The notes under the pieces were generated by a model that was not told the DNA's origin, did not search any database, and saw only the letters and a list, made by a program, of their open reading frames with translations. DNA of 53,698 nucleotides, from the NCBI GenBank assembly GCA_013285855.1, contig JABDGW010000011.1:1-53698 (forward strand). Direction: 5' to 3'. This document shows positions 1 to 9,746 of the stretch, piece by piece. A program made the position numbers and the translations under genes. The stretch comes from Bacteroidota bacterium. GTDB taxonomy: Bacteria > Bacteroidota > Bacteroidia > Chitinophagales > Chitinophagaceae. Every line of letters begins with the position of its first letter. Position 1 is the first letter of the stretch.

Positions 1-248
1 TTTTTGCGCGAATTCCAATAATCAATACTTGAGTTTTTATTGCCGTCCCACTTGCTTAATAATTGTGTTTCGCGTACGTAATCAACCCCCAGGTTATTCG
101 CAGCCATCAATCTTGAACCTATATCTGCTTTTACAGGGAATACGCCATAATTGATTTTATTTGTTTTTTGTGCTTTTGAATAATTTCCTGCAAGAATAAA
201 TGCAACAGTAAAACATAGCGCACATAATACGCGCAGGCGATTTTTCAT
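1..248 (-). CDS. Secreted protein, N-terminal fragment (runs off left edge)
   Basis: The frame starts with an ATG at 248 on the minus strand and stays open to base 1, giving about 82 residues. It begins with a basic n-region (MKNRLR), a hydrophobic core and a likely signal-peptidase site after SKAQ, so the product is probably exported. The mature part contains the segment IGSRLMAANNLGVDYVRE, which hints at the first strand and helix of a TIM-barrel or similar enzyme, but this is too short to name a family. The gene diverges from the GH3 gene that starts at 524. No function is assigned. Confidence 0.7.
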   Translation of the reverse strand, partial: MKNRLRVLCALCFTVAFILAGNYSKAQKTNKINYGVFPVKADIGSRLMAANNLGVDYVRETQLLSKWDGNKNSSIDYWNSRK

Positions 249-523
249 TTTATTGGATATTGACTTTTAAAACCGGGTTCTTATGGATCCTTAATTTACA
301 AACTTAGCCGATCTGGTAATTTAGAAAATAAGTAATTCGTTTTTTTTATATCCCAATATAACATGGTAATAAAAATTCTTTATACTGAAAAATTGTAATC
401 TTTCAATGCAAAAAATCTGCAAAGAAAATAAAAAAGTTTTTCAACCAGCAGGTTCATAAGTAGCCGTGAAATATTAATGTTGCTTTACAAATAATCTTGT
501 GTCGTCAATTGTATCTTGCCGGC

Positions 524-2809
524 ATGCGATTTATTTTATGCCTTATTATTACGTTGCCATCATTTTTAAATGCACAACAATTTTATAAACAAACTGATGC
601 ATCGCAACATTGGGTTGACAGCGTTTTTAATTCATTAACGCAGCAGCAACGCATTGCGCAATTAATGGTGGTGCGTGAAAGCGGTATTGCATCCGGCGGC
701 ACTGTTTTCTATAATGATAAAGTAGAAGGATTAATTCATGATTACAATATCGGATCAATATGTTTATTCCAGGGCGGGCCGGTAAAACAGGCAAACTTCA
801 TTAATTATTTTCAGCAGATGGCGCAAACACCTTTAATGGTTTGCATTGATGGAGAAACAGGTTTGGGCATGCGCATGACGGACAGCGTTTACAAATTTCC
901 AGACCAGCTTACGCTTGGTGCAGTGCAGGATGCAGCAATTGTGTATGAAGTTGGAAAAGCAATTGGTGCGCAATGCAAACGTGAAGGCATACAAGTAAAT
1001 TATGCGCCGGTTATTGACATTAATAATAATCCAAACAATCCTATTATTAATTTTCGTTCGTTTGGTGAAGACAAGTATAGGGTTGCCTTGTTTGGAACAC
1101 AAATAATGCGTGGTATACAGGAGACTAATGTGATGGCTTGCGCAAAACATTTTCCAGGCCATGGAGATGTGAGTGTTGATTCGCATCTGGATTTGCCCAT
1201 AATAACAAAATCTCTTACAGCACTTGACTCACTGGAATTATACCCGTTTAAGACTTTATTTAATGAAGGTATCGGCAGTGTGATGATAGCACATTTAAGC
1301 ATTCCTTCAATTGATAATACGCCGCATCTTCCAACATCATTATCAAAAAAAAATGTAACAGATCTGTTGCGAGACAGTTTAAATTTTCAAGGGATTTCTT
1401 TTACTGATGCCCTGGAAATGCAGGGTGTTGCAAAATATTTTCCGCAAGGCGATGCGGCCGTGCAATCTTTGGTTGCGGGTAATGATATGTTGTGTTTGCC
1501 TGGCGATGTGCCAATGGCAATTCAAAAAATTCAAACTGCGATTGCAAATAATATTCTTGATTCAAATGATATTAATAATCGCGTAAAAAAAGTGTTGCTG
1601 GCAAAATATAATTTGGGATTAAACAATATTGGTTACATCAACACAAATAATTTATATGAAGATTTGAATAAAGACGTCAGCACCTTACGAAGAAAAGTTG
1701 CTCAAAATGCAATTACATTATTGCGCCTGAAAGACACTGCTTTATTTCCATTAAAAGCAGGTAAGAAAATTGCTTATGTTGGAATTGGTATTTCTGATAC
1801 AAACACGCTTGCCACCTTTCTAAAAATTGAAGGCAATGCAGATGTTTATATGATGGATTACAGCGATGATGCTTCCATCGGCGATTCAATTTTTAAACAT
1901 ATTGACAGTAATTATGATGCGGTAATTATAGGTGTTCATCATTTTAATAAATATCCGGCAAAAAATTTTGGACTTACATTAAGTGCACTTGATCTTATAA
2001 AAAATCTGCAGTCTTCAACACATGCACTTACGATGGTTTTTGGTAATCCGTATGTACTTAAAAATTTCTGCGATGCGGATAATTTAATTGAGTGTTATGA
2101 AGATGATCCGATATTTGAAGAAGCTGCATTTAACTGGCTGAACGGAGATTTTACTGCCGCAGGAAAATTGCCGGTTACTGTTTGCGACGCTTTTCATTAT
2201 GGCGATGGAATTACAGATATTGGTTTACAAAAATTGCAGGAAGCAAAGCCAATTGAAGTTGGATTGGACAGCGCAAAACTTTCTATAATTGATAGTTTAG
2301 CTGATGATGCGATTGCACAACACGCAACGCCTAGTTGTGTAGTATTGGTTGCAAAAGATAATAAAATTGTTTTCAATAAAGCTTACGGAAATATTACTTA
2401 CAATAGCAATGAACCTGCAACAACACAAACGGTTTATGATCTTGCATCAGTAACAAAAATTTCTGCAACCACATTAGCAATAATGAAATTATATGAAGAA
2501 GGCAAACTTGATCTGCATAAAACATTGGGTGATTATTTACCATGGGTTCGGGGCACAAATAAAAGCAATTTGATATTGCAGGATGTATTGTTGCATCAAG
2601 CCGGTTTAGTTGCTTTCATCCCTTTTTATAAAGAAATAATTGATGCAAAAGGTGACCCAAAACCCAGGTATTTTCAATCTTATCCTGATTCAGATTTTTC
2701 TGTGCACGTTGCGGCAAATATGTACATACGCAATGATTATGTTGATACAATGTTTTCTCGCATTCTTCAAAGCAAATTGGAGCTTCCAAAAAAAATATAT
2801 TTACAGTGA
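524..2809 (+). CDS. NagZ-type GH3 glycosidase fused to serine hydrolase, N-terminal part (frameshifted)
   Basis: An ATG at 524 is preferred over the upstream TTG at 497 because it begins directly with a signal peptide (MRFILCLIITLPSFLNAQ). The first half is a glycoside hydrolase family 3 domain. It carries KHFPGHG followed by DSH, the Asp-His dyad loop typical of NagZ beta-N-acetylglucosaminidases, and FTDALEM with the likely nucleophile Asp. A C-terminal GH3 domain follows. From about residue 590 a class C beta-lactamase-like domain begins, with SVTK (Ser642) as the SxxK motif. The frame ends early at 2809, within a few codons of an A8 run (2788-2795). The rest of the serine-hydrolase domain continues in the next frame. 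Such fusions of roughly 970-1000 residues are known in Bacteroidota and fit periplasmic cleavage of muropeptides; the exact substrate is inference. Confidence 0.85.
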   Translation: MRFILCLIITLPSFLNAQQFYKQTDASQHWVDSVFNSLTQQQRIAQLMVVRESGIASGGTVFYNDKVEGLIHDYNIGSICLFQGGPVKQANFINYFQQMAQTPLMVCIDGETGLGMRMTDSVYKFPDQLTLGAVQDAAIVYEVGKAIGAQCKREGIQVNYAPVIDINNNPNNPIINFRSFGEDKYRVALFGTQIMRGIQETNVMACAKHFPGHGDVSVDSHLDLPIITKSLTALDSLELYPFKTLFNEGIGSVMIAHLSIPSIDNTPHLPTSLSKKNVTDLLRDSLNFQGISFTDALEMQGVAKYFPQGDAAVQSLVAGNDMLCLPGDVPMAIQKIQTAIANNILDSNDINNRVKKVLLAKYNLGLNNIGYINTNNLYEDLNKDVSTLRRKVAQNAITLLRLKDTALFPLKAGKKIAYVGIGISDTNTLATFLKIEGNADVYMMDYSDDASIGDSIFKHIDSNYDAVIIGVHHFNKYPAKNFGLTLSALDLIKNLQSSTHALTMVFGNPYVLKNFCDADNLIECYEDDPIFEEAAFNWLNGDFTAAGKLPVTVCDAFHYGDGITDIGLQKLQEAKPIEVGLDSAKLSIIDSLADDAIAQHATPSCVVLVAKDNKIVFNKAYGNITYNSNEPATTQTVYDLASVTKISATTLAIMKLYEEGKLDLHKTLGDYLPWVRGTNKSNLILQDVLLHQAGLVAFIPFYKEIIDAKGDPKPRYFQSYPDSDFSVHVAANMYIRNDYVDTMFSRILQSKLELPKKIYLQ

Positions 2810-3449
2810 TAACGATTATATCTTTTTAGGAAAAATTGTTGAACAAATTACAGGATCAACATTAGATAAATTTGTTGCTGATAGTTTTTATAAACCGATG
2901 CATTTGTACAACACTACTTTTAAACCCAATGAGCATATTCCAATAAACAACATTGCACCAACAGAAGATGAGAAACAGTTTCGTGAACAATTATTAAGAG
3001 GCTATGTGCATGATCCGGGCTCTGCAATGTTTGGCGGCGTTGCCGGCCATGCAGGTTTATTCAGCAATGTGCATGATCTTGCCATTTTATATTCTATGTT
3101 ACTGAATGGTGGTGTTTGGAATGGTGAACGTTATTTAAAAAAAGAAACGATAGATTATTTCACGCAATATCACAGCAATTTTAGTCGCAGAGGTTTTGGA
3201 TTTGATAAACCGGAAAAAGATAATGCCACACGCAGCGAGCCTTATCCATGTTTAAGCGCATCGTCGCAAACCTTTGGCCATACTGGTTTTACAGGCATTG
3301 GCGTTTGGGTTGATCCGAAATATAATTTGATCTTTATCTTTCTTTCCAACCGTGTTAATCCAAATGGCGGTGATGATACAAAGCTTAGCTCCTTAAATGT
3401 GCGGGGAAAAATGATGGAAGCAGTTTATCAATCTATGTACAATAAATAG
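2796..3449 (+). pseudogene. C-terminal remainder of the GH3-serine hydrolase fusion, out of frame
   Basis: This segment continues the serine-hydrolase domain of the preceding gene in the +1 frame. It opens with YIYSDNDYIFLGKI, where YSD matches the Tyr-x-Asn element of class C beta-lactamases, and ends with GHTGFTGIG, the KTG-triad equivalent. Removing one A from the run at 2788-2795 joins the two parts without a break into a protein of about 974 residues, the usual family length. It has no convincing start of its own: the ATG at 2640 in this frame lies inside the first part and gives an unrelated peptide. The shift is a real mutation, a sequencing indel, or is bridged by transcriptional slippage on the A run. 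The sequence alone cannot separate these. Confidence 0.8.
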
Positions 3450-3518
3450 TTTGTAATAAATATCTTCGTTTAACTATAGATTCAATCTGTCAAAATAAAA
3501 AAAACAAAAAACACGCAG

Positions 3519-5159
3519 ATGAAAAATAAACTTTCTGTATTTGCAATTATTGCTGTTATTATAATTGCATTCACTACTTGCAAAAAACCTGTTCCTGAAC
3601 TTTCGTTGTATGTTCCCAAAGATGCATCTTTTGTGCTTACGATTGACTCGAAAGCCATCATGGATAAGATCGCTTCATCAGGAATAACCATTGATTCGTT
3701 TGCAAATATTTTCAATAAAAAAAATAATGAATATGCTTTGCACTGGAATGATATAAAAAATTCCGGCATTGACTTGGACAAGCCAGTTTACGTTTTTGCA
3801 AAAGAAACAAATTCAATGCAGGCAGGTAATATAACAAGTTCAGGTTTTATTGCGCAGGTGCAGGACGCAGCGAAGCTTGAAGCGTTTCTAAAAAAAGAAA
3901 GTGTTGGCGCTGATGTTTTATCAGGCAGCAAATACAAGTATATAAAATTGAAAGATGAAGTTATTGCCGGGTGGACAGATAAAGTTTTTATTATTTCTTT
4001 TGTTAAGGGTGGCGATAATTCAAAAGGCAATTATTCAACCGGCGAAGGAATGGCTTCGCAACTACAATTAACCACACTTTTTACGCAAAATGAATCTGCG
4101 TCTATTGCTGCCGTTGATGGCTTCAGGGATATGCTTTCAAAGTCCGGCGATATTCATTACTATACAAATACCGCTGCCAATTTAAATACGGCAATGATTC
4201 CCGGCATGGCAAAAGCAAATACTTTGCTTGAAGACAGTTACAGTGAAGGAACCATTGATTTTGAAAAAGGAAAAATTACTGCAACCGGGGAATCTCATTA
4301 TGGAAAAGCGTTGGCTGACATTCTGAAAAAGTACCCATCAAGATCAATTGATAAAAGCATGATTAGCGCTTATCCTGACAGCATCAGCGGGTTTGGTATT
4401 GCTTCTTTTGATCCAAAAGTATTGATTGATATTTTGCATTATTTAGGTGTTGATATGATGGCAGATGGATTTATGACGAATCTTGGGTTTTCAACCAGCG
4501 ATGTGGTGAATGCCTTCAGCGGAGACATAGCCGCTATTTTTTCTAAATCTAAAAATCCTGCAACAGAAACGAATATTCACGGCGCTGATTTTATACTTAA
4601 CATGCGCATTGGTGATAAAGCTGCTTTTGATAAAGTGATGACAGGTTTGGTAAATAAAAGACTGTTAACAAAAAATGGCGATCAATACCAGCTTGGCTCA
4701 GGAGGCGGACATGGTTTTGTAATTGAAACCACAGGCAATGCATTGCTTATCGGTTCAGGTGATGAATTGATAAAAGCATATGAAACAGGAAATGTCAAAG
4801 CAAGTTTGCCGGCGGATATTGATAAAGCTTTAAATGATAAATCAATGGCTTTATATGTTGACATTAACTCTATATTTAACAAGACTTCTGTTGCAGGCAA
4901 TGCCGGTAATGAAATGATGAGCACTGCAAGAACAACATTTAAAGATTTTATTGGTACTGCCGATAAAGGTGACGGGAAAACTATAAAAGGAAGTTTTCAA
5001 TTAGACCTGGTAGATCAACACGAAAACAGTTTGGCAAGTCTTGCAAAATTTATAGCAACAATGAATAAAGAAGAAATGGATAGAAAGCAAGACAAAGCAT
5101 CCATTTTTATGGATAGTATTCCAGCCGGGCAAAATGATTCTGATGAAAGTTCGCAATAA
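3519..5159 (+). CDS. DUF4836 family lipoprotein
   Basis: The 546-residue product starts with a hydrophobic leader ending in IAFTTCKK, a plausible lipobox with Cys21 or so as the lipidated residue, so it should be membrane anchored. The next part, beginning LSLYVPKDASFVLTID, is characteristic of DUF4836, a Bacteroidota family of large lipoproteins of unknown function with several repeated substrate-binding-like folds. The C-terminus is hydrophilic and acidic. It lies 69 bases after the GH3 fusion and 18 bases before the SDR gene on the same strand, so the three may be co-transcribed. The family call rests on recalled sequence patterns; the biochemical role is unknown. Confidence 0.8.
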   Translation: MKNKLSVFAIIAVIIIAFTTCKKPVPELSLYVPKDASFVLTIDSKAIMDKIASSGITIDSFANIFNKKNNEYALHWNDIKNSGIDLDKPVYVFAKETNSMQAGNITSSGFIAQVQDAAKLEAFLKKESVGADVLSGSKYKYIKLKDEVIAGWTDKVFIISFVKGGDNSKGNYSTGEGMASQLQLTTLFTQNESASIAAVDGFRDMLSKSGDIHYYTNTAANLNTAMIPGMAKANTLLEDSYSEGTIDFEKGKITATGESHYGKALADILKKYPSRSIDKSMISAYPDSISGFGIASFDPKVLIDILHYLGVDMMADGFMTNLGFSTSDVVNAFSGDIAAIFSKSKNPATETNIHGADFILNMRIGDKAAFDKVMTGLVNKRLLTKNGDQYQLGSGGGHGFVIETTGNALLIGSGDELIKAYETGNVKASLPADIDKALNDKSMALYVDINSIFNKTSVAGNAGNEMMSTARTTFKDFIGTADKGDGKTIKGSFQLDLVDQHENSLASLAKFIATMNKEEMDRKQDKASIFMDSIPAGQNDSDESSQ

Positions 5160-5177
5160 CATCGTGCTATATTAATT

Positions 5178-5966
5178 ATGAATTTAGATCTGCAGGATAA
5201 AGTAATTATTGTTTCCGGCGGTGCAAAAGGCATTGGTGAAGCAATTGCAAAACTGCTGACAGCAGAAGGCGCCATTGCTGTAATTGCAGGCAGAAATGAA
5301 GCGGATAATTTAAAAACAGTTCAATCAATACAAGCTGCGGGTGGCAAGTGTTTGCAGGTTGTTGCAGAATTGACAAAGCCTGCAGAATGTAAAAAAGTAA
5401 TTGATGAAACCCTGAATAAATTTGGAAGAATTGATGGCCTTGTAAATAACGCCGGCATTAATGATGGTGTTGGCCTGGAACATGGAGATTATGAAAGTTT
5501 CATGGCATCGCTGCATAAAAATCTTGTGCATTATTATTTGCTGGCGCATTATGCTTTGCCGGCATTAAAAAAATCGAAAGGCACTATCGTAAATATCAGT
5601 TCCAAAACTGCAGAAACAGGGCAAGGCGGAACATCTGCTTATGCGGCGAGTAATGGCGGGAGAAATGCTTTAACCCGTGAATGGGCAGTTGAACTTTTAA
5701 AGTATGGCATTCGTGTAAATGCAGTTGTAGTTGCGGAATCCTGGACGCCGTTGTATGAAAAATGGATACATACTTTACCTGATCCCGCAAAAAAGTTAAA
5801 GCAGATAACTTCAAAAATTCCATTGGAGAACAGGATGACAACCCCGGAAGAAATTGCCAATACCGTTGCGTTTTTATTATCAGAAAGATCAAGCCACACT
5901 ACAGGCCAGTTGGTACATGTGGATGGAGGTTATGTACATTTAGACCGCGCTTTGGCAAACGCTTAG
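5178..5966 (+). CDS. SDR-family dehydrogenase, L-fucose dehydrogenase-like
   Basis: A 262-residue classical short-chain dehydrogenase/reductase. The nucleotide-binding motif GGAKGIG lies near residues 15-21, NNAG near residue 90, and the catalytic Ser is in NISSK. The active-site Tyr is in SAYAASNGG, where the usual YxxxK lysine is replaced by Asn. The C-terminal half, including TREWAV, TPLYEKW and VDGGYVHLDRA, strongly resembles SDR enzymes annotated as L-fucose dehydrogenase, which oxidise L-fucose to its lactone with NAD(P). The start at 5178 is 18 bases after the DUF4836 stop. The Lys-to-Asn change may be normal for the Bacteroidota branch, but it makes catalytic competence uncertain. Confidence 0.8.
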   Translation: MNLDLQDKVIIVSGGAKGIGEAIAKLLTAEGAIAVIAGRNEADNLKTVQSIQAAGGKCLQVVAELTKPAECKKVIDETLNKFGRIDGLVNNAGINDGVGLEHGDYESFMASLHKNLVHYYLLAHYALPALKKSKGTIVNISSKTAETGQGGTSAYAASNGGRNALTREWAVELLKYGIRVNAVVVAESWTPLYEKWIHTLPDPAKKLKQITSKIPLENRMTTPEEIANTVAFLLSERSSHTTGQLVHVDGGYVHLDRALANA

Positions 5967-5993
5967 CCCGGATTTTGCCTGGTTGTAATTGAA

Positions 5994-6024
5994 TTTGATT
6001 ATTTCCCTTTTAAACTTATTTTTG
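5994..6024 (+). promoter_or_regulatory. Bacteroidota-type promoter of tRNA-Ser
   Basis: TTTG at 5994-5997 is followed after exactly 19 bases by TATTTTTG at 6017-6024. This matches the Bacteroidota vegetative sigma consensus TTTG-N19-TAnnTTTG at every fixed position. Transcription would begin a few bases upstream of the tRNA 5' end at 6044. Confidence 0.7.
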
Positions 6025-6043
6025 CCGTCCTTTTAAGAAAAAC

Positions 6044-6132
6044 GGTGAGGTGGGTGAGCGGCTCAAACCAGTAGTTTGCTAAACTGCCGTACGGGTTAAA
6101 CTGTACCGAGGGTTCGAATCCCTCCCTCACCG
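6044..6132 (+). tRNA. tRNA-Ser, anticodon GCT
   Basis: The sequence folds as a class II tRNA. The acceptor stem is GGTGAGG (6044-6050) with CCTCACC (6125-6131), and the discriminator G is at 6132. The anticodon stem GTAGT/ACTGC flanks the loop TTGCTAA, with anticodon GCT at 6078-6080. A long variable arm of six pairs (GTACGG/CTGTAC) is typical of serine. The T arm is GAGGG-TTCGAAT-CCCTC at 6108-6124. CCA is not encoded. It reads AGC and AGT codons. tRNA-Ser genes are common integration targets, relevant to the block that follows. Confidence 0.95.
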
Positions 6133-6164
6133 CTGGAACCAGTATATCTAACTTCAATTAATTA

Positions 6165-6202
6165 AAAAAAGCTCGTGAAACGCAAGTGGGACGGGCTTTT
6201 TT
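6165..6202 (+). terminator. Intrinsic terminator behind tRNA-Ser
   Basis: A 12-base arm AAAAAAGCTCGT (6165-6176) pairs with ACGGGCTTTTTT (6191-6202), with one T-G pair and a 14-base loop. It ends in a T run on the plus strand and begins with an A run, so it could also act on the minus strand. Confidence 0.7.
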
Positions 6203-6256
6203 CATTTGAGCACTTCCTTAGTTTACACAGATTTAGCTCATTTTATGCTCAAATTT

Positions 6257-6301
6257 AGTGAGTAAATCGTGTAGTATGCTCTATTTTACGAAACACTCAC
6301 T
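6257..6301. repeat. Inverted repeat with AGTGAGT ends
   Basis: AGTGAGT-aaa-TCGT (6257-6270) faces ACGA-aac-ACTCACT (6288-6301). The two 14-base arms match at 11 positions around a 17-base centre. The same 7-mer recurs at 6346-6352 and 6394-6400, so the four copies lie within 144 bases. The region has no gene and sits between the tRNA terminator and a possible integrase remnant. Recombinase arm sites or a regulator operator are possible readings. Confidence 0.5.
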
Positions 6302-6345
6302 GAACTTACACAAAGGACTTAAAATTAACAAGTCGGTAGAAATGA

Positions 6346-6400
6346 ACTCACTATTCGGGTCCATTTTGAAAGCAATTTTATAACCTTTTTTAAAGTGAGT
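6346..6400. repeat. Second AGTGAGT inverted pair
   Basis: ACTCACT at 6346-6352 and AGTGAGT at 6394-6400 form a second inverted pair of the same 7-mer, in the opposite arrangement to the pair at 6257-6301. The last copy lies four bases before the ATG at 6404. Confidence 0.4.
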
Positions 6401-6403
6401 AAA

Positions 6404-6457
6404 ATGGAACAAAATTTCGGATGTCTTTTTTATTTAAAAATAAGCTGTCTGATGTAA
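6404..6457 (+). pseudogene. Possible N-terminal remnant of a tyrosine recombinase
   Basis: A short frame begins MEQNFGCLFYLK and stops after 17 codons. The opening resembles the start of Bacteroidota tyrosine integrases, whose arm-binding domain often begins with a Phe-x-x-x-Phe-Tyr-Leu-Lys segment. A neighbouring frame continues with KLSDVTAVTIEIPQ to a stop near 6510, as if a frameshift had occurred. Position next to tRNA-Ser supports an integration relic, but the similarity is only a dozen residues and may be chance. Confidence 0.22.
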
Positions 6458-6577
6458 CGGCTGTAACCATTGAAATTCCGCAAAGAAAATATTTAAACTA
6501 TGTTTTGTTGTGAATTATCGTCATACCATATGCAATTAATTAACACCTATCTATATTTAGAAAGGTCGTAGGATGGT

Positions 6578-8224
6578 TTAGTTTGGCTTTCTGTAAAAAT
6601 CAACTTTTTCAGGTGTAAGCGGCTGGTTTCCTAAAATTATATCCGCCGCCTTCTCCGCGATCATCATAATGGGAGCATACAGATTACCATTCGTTATATA
6701 CGGCATTACACTTCCATCTACTATCCTTAAACCATCAAGTCCATGCACCCGCATGGTTAGCGGATCCACGACAGACATTTCATCCGTACCCATGCGACAG
6801 GTGCAGGATGGATGCAAGGCAGTTTCTGAATCACGTTTGACCCATTCCAGTATTTGCTCATCAGTATCAACAGAAGGTCCGGGTGAAAGTTCCCCCCCAT
6901 TAAATTCATCCATCGCTGGCTGGTTTAGAATTTTTCGAGCACAGCGGATTGCTTCCACCCACTCTTTCCGGTCCTGATCTGTAGAGAGATAATTAAATTG
7001 AATTGCTGGTTTTTCCTTTGGATCTGATGACTTAATAAAAACAGACCCACGGGCATCAGAATTCATTGGGCCAACATGGACCTGGTAGCCATGGCCCCCT
7101 GATGGAGAACTACCATCATACCGAATAGCCACAGGCAAAAAGTGAAACTGAAGATTGGGATATGCAACTGTTTCATTACTCCTGATAAATCCTCCTCCCT
7201 CAAAATGATTAGTTGCTGCAGGTCCTTTTTTAAAGAACACCCATTGAGCACCCACCCAGGGTTTGTTATACCATTTCAATGCTGGATATACGCTTACCGG
7301 TTTTTTGCAGGCATATTGGATATATACTTCAAGATGATCCTGTAAATTCTGCCCCACACCACGCAAGCCGTGAAACACTTCAACCCCTACCGATTTCAAA
7401 ATTTCAGGTTTTCCTATTCCTGACAGTTGGAGAATCTGGGGAGAATTAATAGCACCGGCACAGCAAATAACCTCACCTGCTGTTACCCCTTGCAAACCAT
7501 TTCCTTTCAAAAATTCTACTCCGGTTGCGCGCTTTCCTGAAAAAAGAATTTTGGTTACAAGAGCATTACAAATTACTTCAAGGTTTTTTCGTTGTTTCAA
7601 AACAGGATGCAAGTATGCTGTTGAGGCAGACCAACGTTTCCCGTTTTTAATGTTACGGTCGAACTTTCCAAAACCTTCCTGCTGATACCCATTTACATCT
7701 TCCGTCAAAGGATAACCCGTTTGCTTCGCCGCATCAAAAAATGCTTTGAATAAAGGGTTGGTTGCCGGACCAGTTTCAAGATACAACGGGCCAGTACCAC
7801 CACGCAAGGAATTTGCTCCGGCGGTTCTGTTTTCAGACTTTTTAAAATAAGGAAGGCAATGGGCATAGTCCCATGTTTCCATTCCCGGATCCTTTGCCCA
7901 CTTTTCATAGTCCAATGGGTTACCACGAATGAAAATCATTCCGTTAATGGAACTGGAACCGCCTAACAGTTTTCCCCGGGCATGATACACACGCCGGTTA
8001 TTCATGAATGGCTCAGGCTCCGATTCGTATTGCCAATCGTAAAATCTACTACCAATCGGATAGGTAAGCGCAGCAGGCATATGAATAAAAACATCCCACC
8101 AATAATCTCTTCTCCCGGCTTCAATTACCAACACTTGATGGTCCGGATTTTCACTCAGTCGATTTGCCAACACACAGCCGGCAGACCCGCCTCCAATAAT
8201 GATCGTGTCAAAAACTTTATCCAT
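6578..8224 (-). CDS. betA: Choline dehydrogenase (GMC oxidoreductase)
   Basis: This flavoprotein oxidises choline to betaine aldehyde, and can carry the product on to betaine, feeding electrons to the respiratory chain. The FAD-binding GGGSAG motif is at the N-terminus, followed by GMC signatures such as [15 protein letters not shown] and [13 protein letters not shown]. The active-site His is in [12 protein letters not shown] (about residue 471), with the partner Asn in TNGNL. Long stretches, for example [12 protein letters not shown] and NGYQQEGFG, match E. coli-type BetA, so substrate choice is well supported. Length is 548 residues, as expected. The ATG at 8224 is chosen because it follows the betB stop by one base; an in-frame ATG at 8245 would overlap betB. 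It is the distal gene of a betB-betA operon. Confidence 0.93.
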   Translation of the reverse strand: MDKVFDTIIIGGGSAGCVLANRLSENPDHQVLVIEAGRRDYWWDVFIHMPAALTYPIGSRFYDWQYESEPEPFMNNRRVYHARGKLLGGSSSINGMIFIRGNPLDYEKWAKDPGMETWDYAHCLPYFKKSENRTAGANSLRGGTGPLYLETGPATNPLFKAFFDAAKQTGYPLTEDVNGYQQEGFGKFDRNIKNGKRWSASTAYLHPVLKQRKNLEVICNALVTKILFSGKRATGVEFLKGNGLQGVTAGEVICCAGAINSPQILQLSGIGKPEILKSVGVEVFHGLRGVGQNLQDHLEVYIQYACKKPVSVYPALKWYNKPWVGAQWVFFKKGPAATNHFEGGGFIRSNETVAYPNLQFHFLPVAIRYDGSSPSGGHGYQVHVGPMNSDARGSVFIKSSDPKEKPAIQFNYLSTDQDRKEWVEAIRCARKILNQPAMDEFNGGELSPGPSVDTDEQILEWVKRDSETALHPSCTCRMGTDEMSVVDPLTMRVHGLDGLRIVDGSVMPYITNGNLYAPIMMIAEKAADIILGNQPLTPEKVDFYRKPN

Positions 8225-8225
8225 T

Positions 8226-9689
8226 TTAGTAAGGAGATTCGACATTTCCTAATTCTACGTAAACACTTTTCAGCTGGGTATAATATTGAATTGCGGCAAG
8301 GCTGTTCTCCCGGCCCTGACCTGATTGTTTAAACCCGCCAAAGGGAAGTTCAATGGGAGTGATATTATAATTGTTGATCCAGCATGTACCTGCCTGTAAT
8401 TGATGAATCACGCGATGGCCGCGTTTGATATCATTCGTAAAAACGCCTGCCGACAATCCATAGGGAGTATTGTTAGCCCTTTCAATCACCTCTTCTTCTG
8501 AGTCAAAAGAGAGTACAGAAAGCACTGGACCGAAAATCTCTTCTTTGCAAATTTCCATTGAATCATCGCAATCCGTAAAAATTGCCGGAGCAAGGAAATT
8601 ACCAGAACTAATATCACGTCCTTTGAAATCTTTTTCAGGTTGGAAGCCTCCGGTTAATAATGTTGCACCTGAAGATTTTCCTGAATTGATAAACCGGGTT
8701 ATTTTTTCCATGTGCGCCTTACTGATTAATGCGCCCATTTGGGTATCTGGATCTGCCGGCTCACCCAACCTGATTTTTTCAGTCCGTTCCTTTAGCTGCG
8801 TCAAAAAGGAATTGAAAATTTGACGATGCACAAATACCCGTGTACCATTCGAACAAACTTCACCCTGCGTATAAAAATTTGCGAGCATGGCTGCTGACAC
8901 CGCATTATGAATATCGGCGTCTTCGAAAATAATTAATGGAGATTTTCCACCCAATTCAAGTGTGACCTTTTTCAATTGGCTTGCAGCACCTGCAAAGATT
9001 TTTTTACCAGTTGAAACCGAACCGGTCAATGAAATTTTTGCTATACTCGGATGATTTACTAACATAGCTCCAACCCTACCATCACCCTGAACGACATTAA
9101 ACAAACCAGGCGGGGCGCCGGCTTCCATAAATGCCTTGGCCAATTCAAGAGCCGTTACAGGAGTGAGTTCGGATGGTTTAAAGATCATTGAGTTGCCACA
9201 AGCCAGCGCTGGAGCGGCCTTCCATGCAGCAATCTGGATCGGATAGTTCCAGGCACCAATTCCCGCACAAATACCTAAAGGCTCCGGACGCGTATAACCA
9301 AAGGCGTTTTTCAAATCAACATACTCACCATGAATGCTTGCAGCTATTCCTCCAAAGTATTCCAGCGCGTCAGCAGCCGAACTAACATCTACAGCGAGAG
9401 ATTCTGAAATGGGTTTTCCGACATCTTGTGTTTCTAACAAAGCAATTTTTTCCAATCTTGATCTTAAAATATGAGCTGCCTTTGTTAATACCCTGCCACG
9501 CTCTGCCCCGGTTTTCGCACGCCATATACGAAAAGCTTTTGCTGATGAATGTACAGCCGCTTCAATATCCTCTTCATTAGCCTGGCAAACTTCTTCCAAT
9601 GGCGTGTTATAAGCCGGGTTATAGTTGATCCATGTTTCTCTGTTTGAACCTGTAGTTAATGCGCCATCTATAAATTGAGTATATACCAT
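8226..9689 (-). CDS. betB: Betaine-aldehyde dehydrogenase
   Basis: This NAD(P)-dependent enzyme oxidises betaine aldehyde to glycine betaine. The 487-residue sequence is a complete aldehyde dehydrogenase. It has the cofactor segment GAWNYP and KPSE, the general base Glu245 in LELGGKS, and the nucleophile Cys279 in [11 protein letters not shown]. The phrase [11 protein letters not shown] followed by FEDAD and [18 protein letters not shown] is specific to the BetB group. It is the first gene of the minus-strand pair and ends one base before betA, so the two are translationally coupled. A conserved motif (9747-9773) lies 58-84 bases upstream of its ATG and may control it. Confidence 0.93.
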   Translation of the reverse strand: MVYTQFIDGALTTGSNRETWINYNPAYNTPLEEVCQANEEDIEAAVHSSAKAFRIWRAKTGAERGRVLTKAAHILRSRLEKIALLETQDVGKPISESLAVDVSSAADALEYFGGIAASIHGEYVDLKNAFGYTRPEPLGICAGIGAWNYPIQIAAWKAAPALACGNSMIFKPSELTPVTALELAKAFMEAGAPPGLFNVVQGDGRVGAMLVNHPSIAKISLTGSVSTGKKIFAGAASQLKKVTLELGGKSPLIIFEDADIHNAVSAAMLANFYTQGEVCSNGTRVFVHRQIFNSFLTQLKERTEKIRLGEPADPDTQMGALISKAHMEKITRFINSGKSSGATLLTGGFQPEKDFKGRDISSGNFLAPAIFTDCDDSMEICKEEIFGPVLSVLSFDSEEEVIERANNTPYGLSAGVFTNDIKRGHRVIHQLQAGTCWINNYNITPIELPFGGFKQSGQGRENSLAAIQYYTQLKSVYVELGNVESPY

Positions 9690-9746
9690 GTTACTTTTAG
9701 GAAGCTCTTGAGTTAGCTAAAGATTTTAAATGATGAAACTATAGTC

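Noticed and set aside
492..518. TAATCTTG and TATCTTG as a -7 box for the GH3 fusion gene
   Set aside because: No TTG lies 19-20 bases upstream of either, so the match is partial only.
3450..3518. TATCTTCG as a promoter for the DUF4836 gene
   Set aside because: Spacing to the nearest TTTG is 7 bases, which does not fit the consensus.
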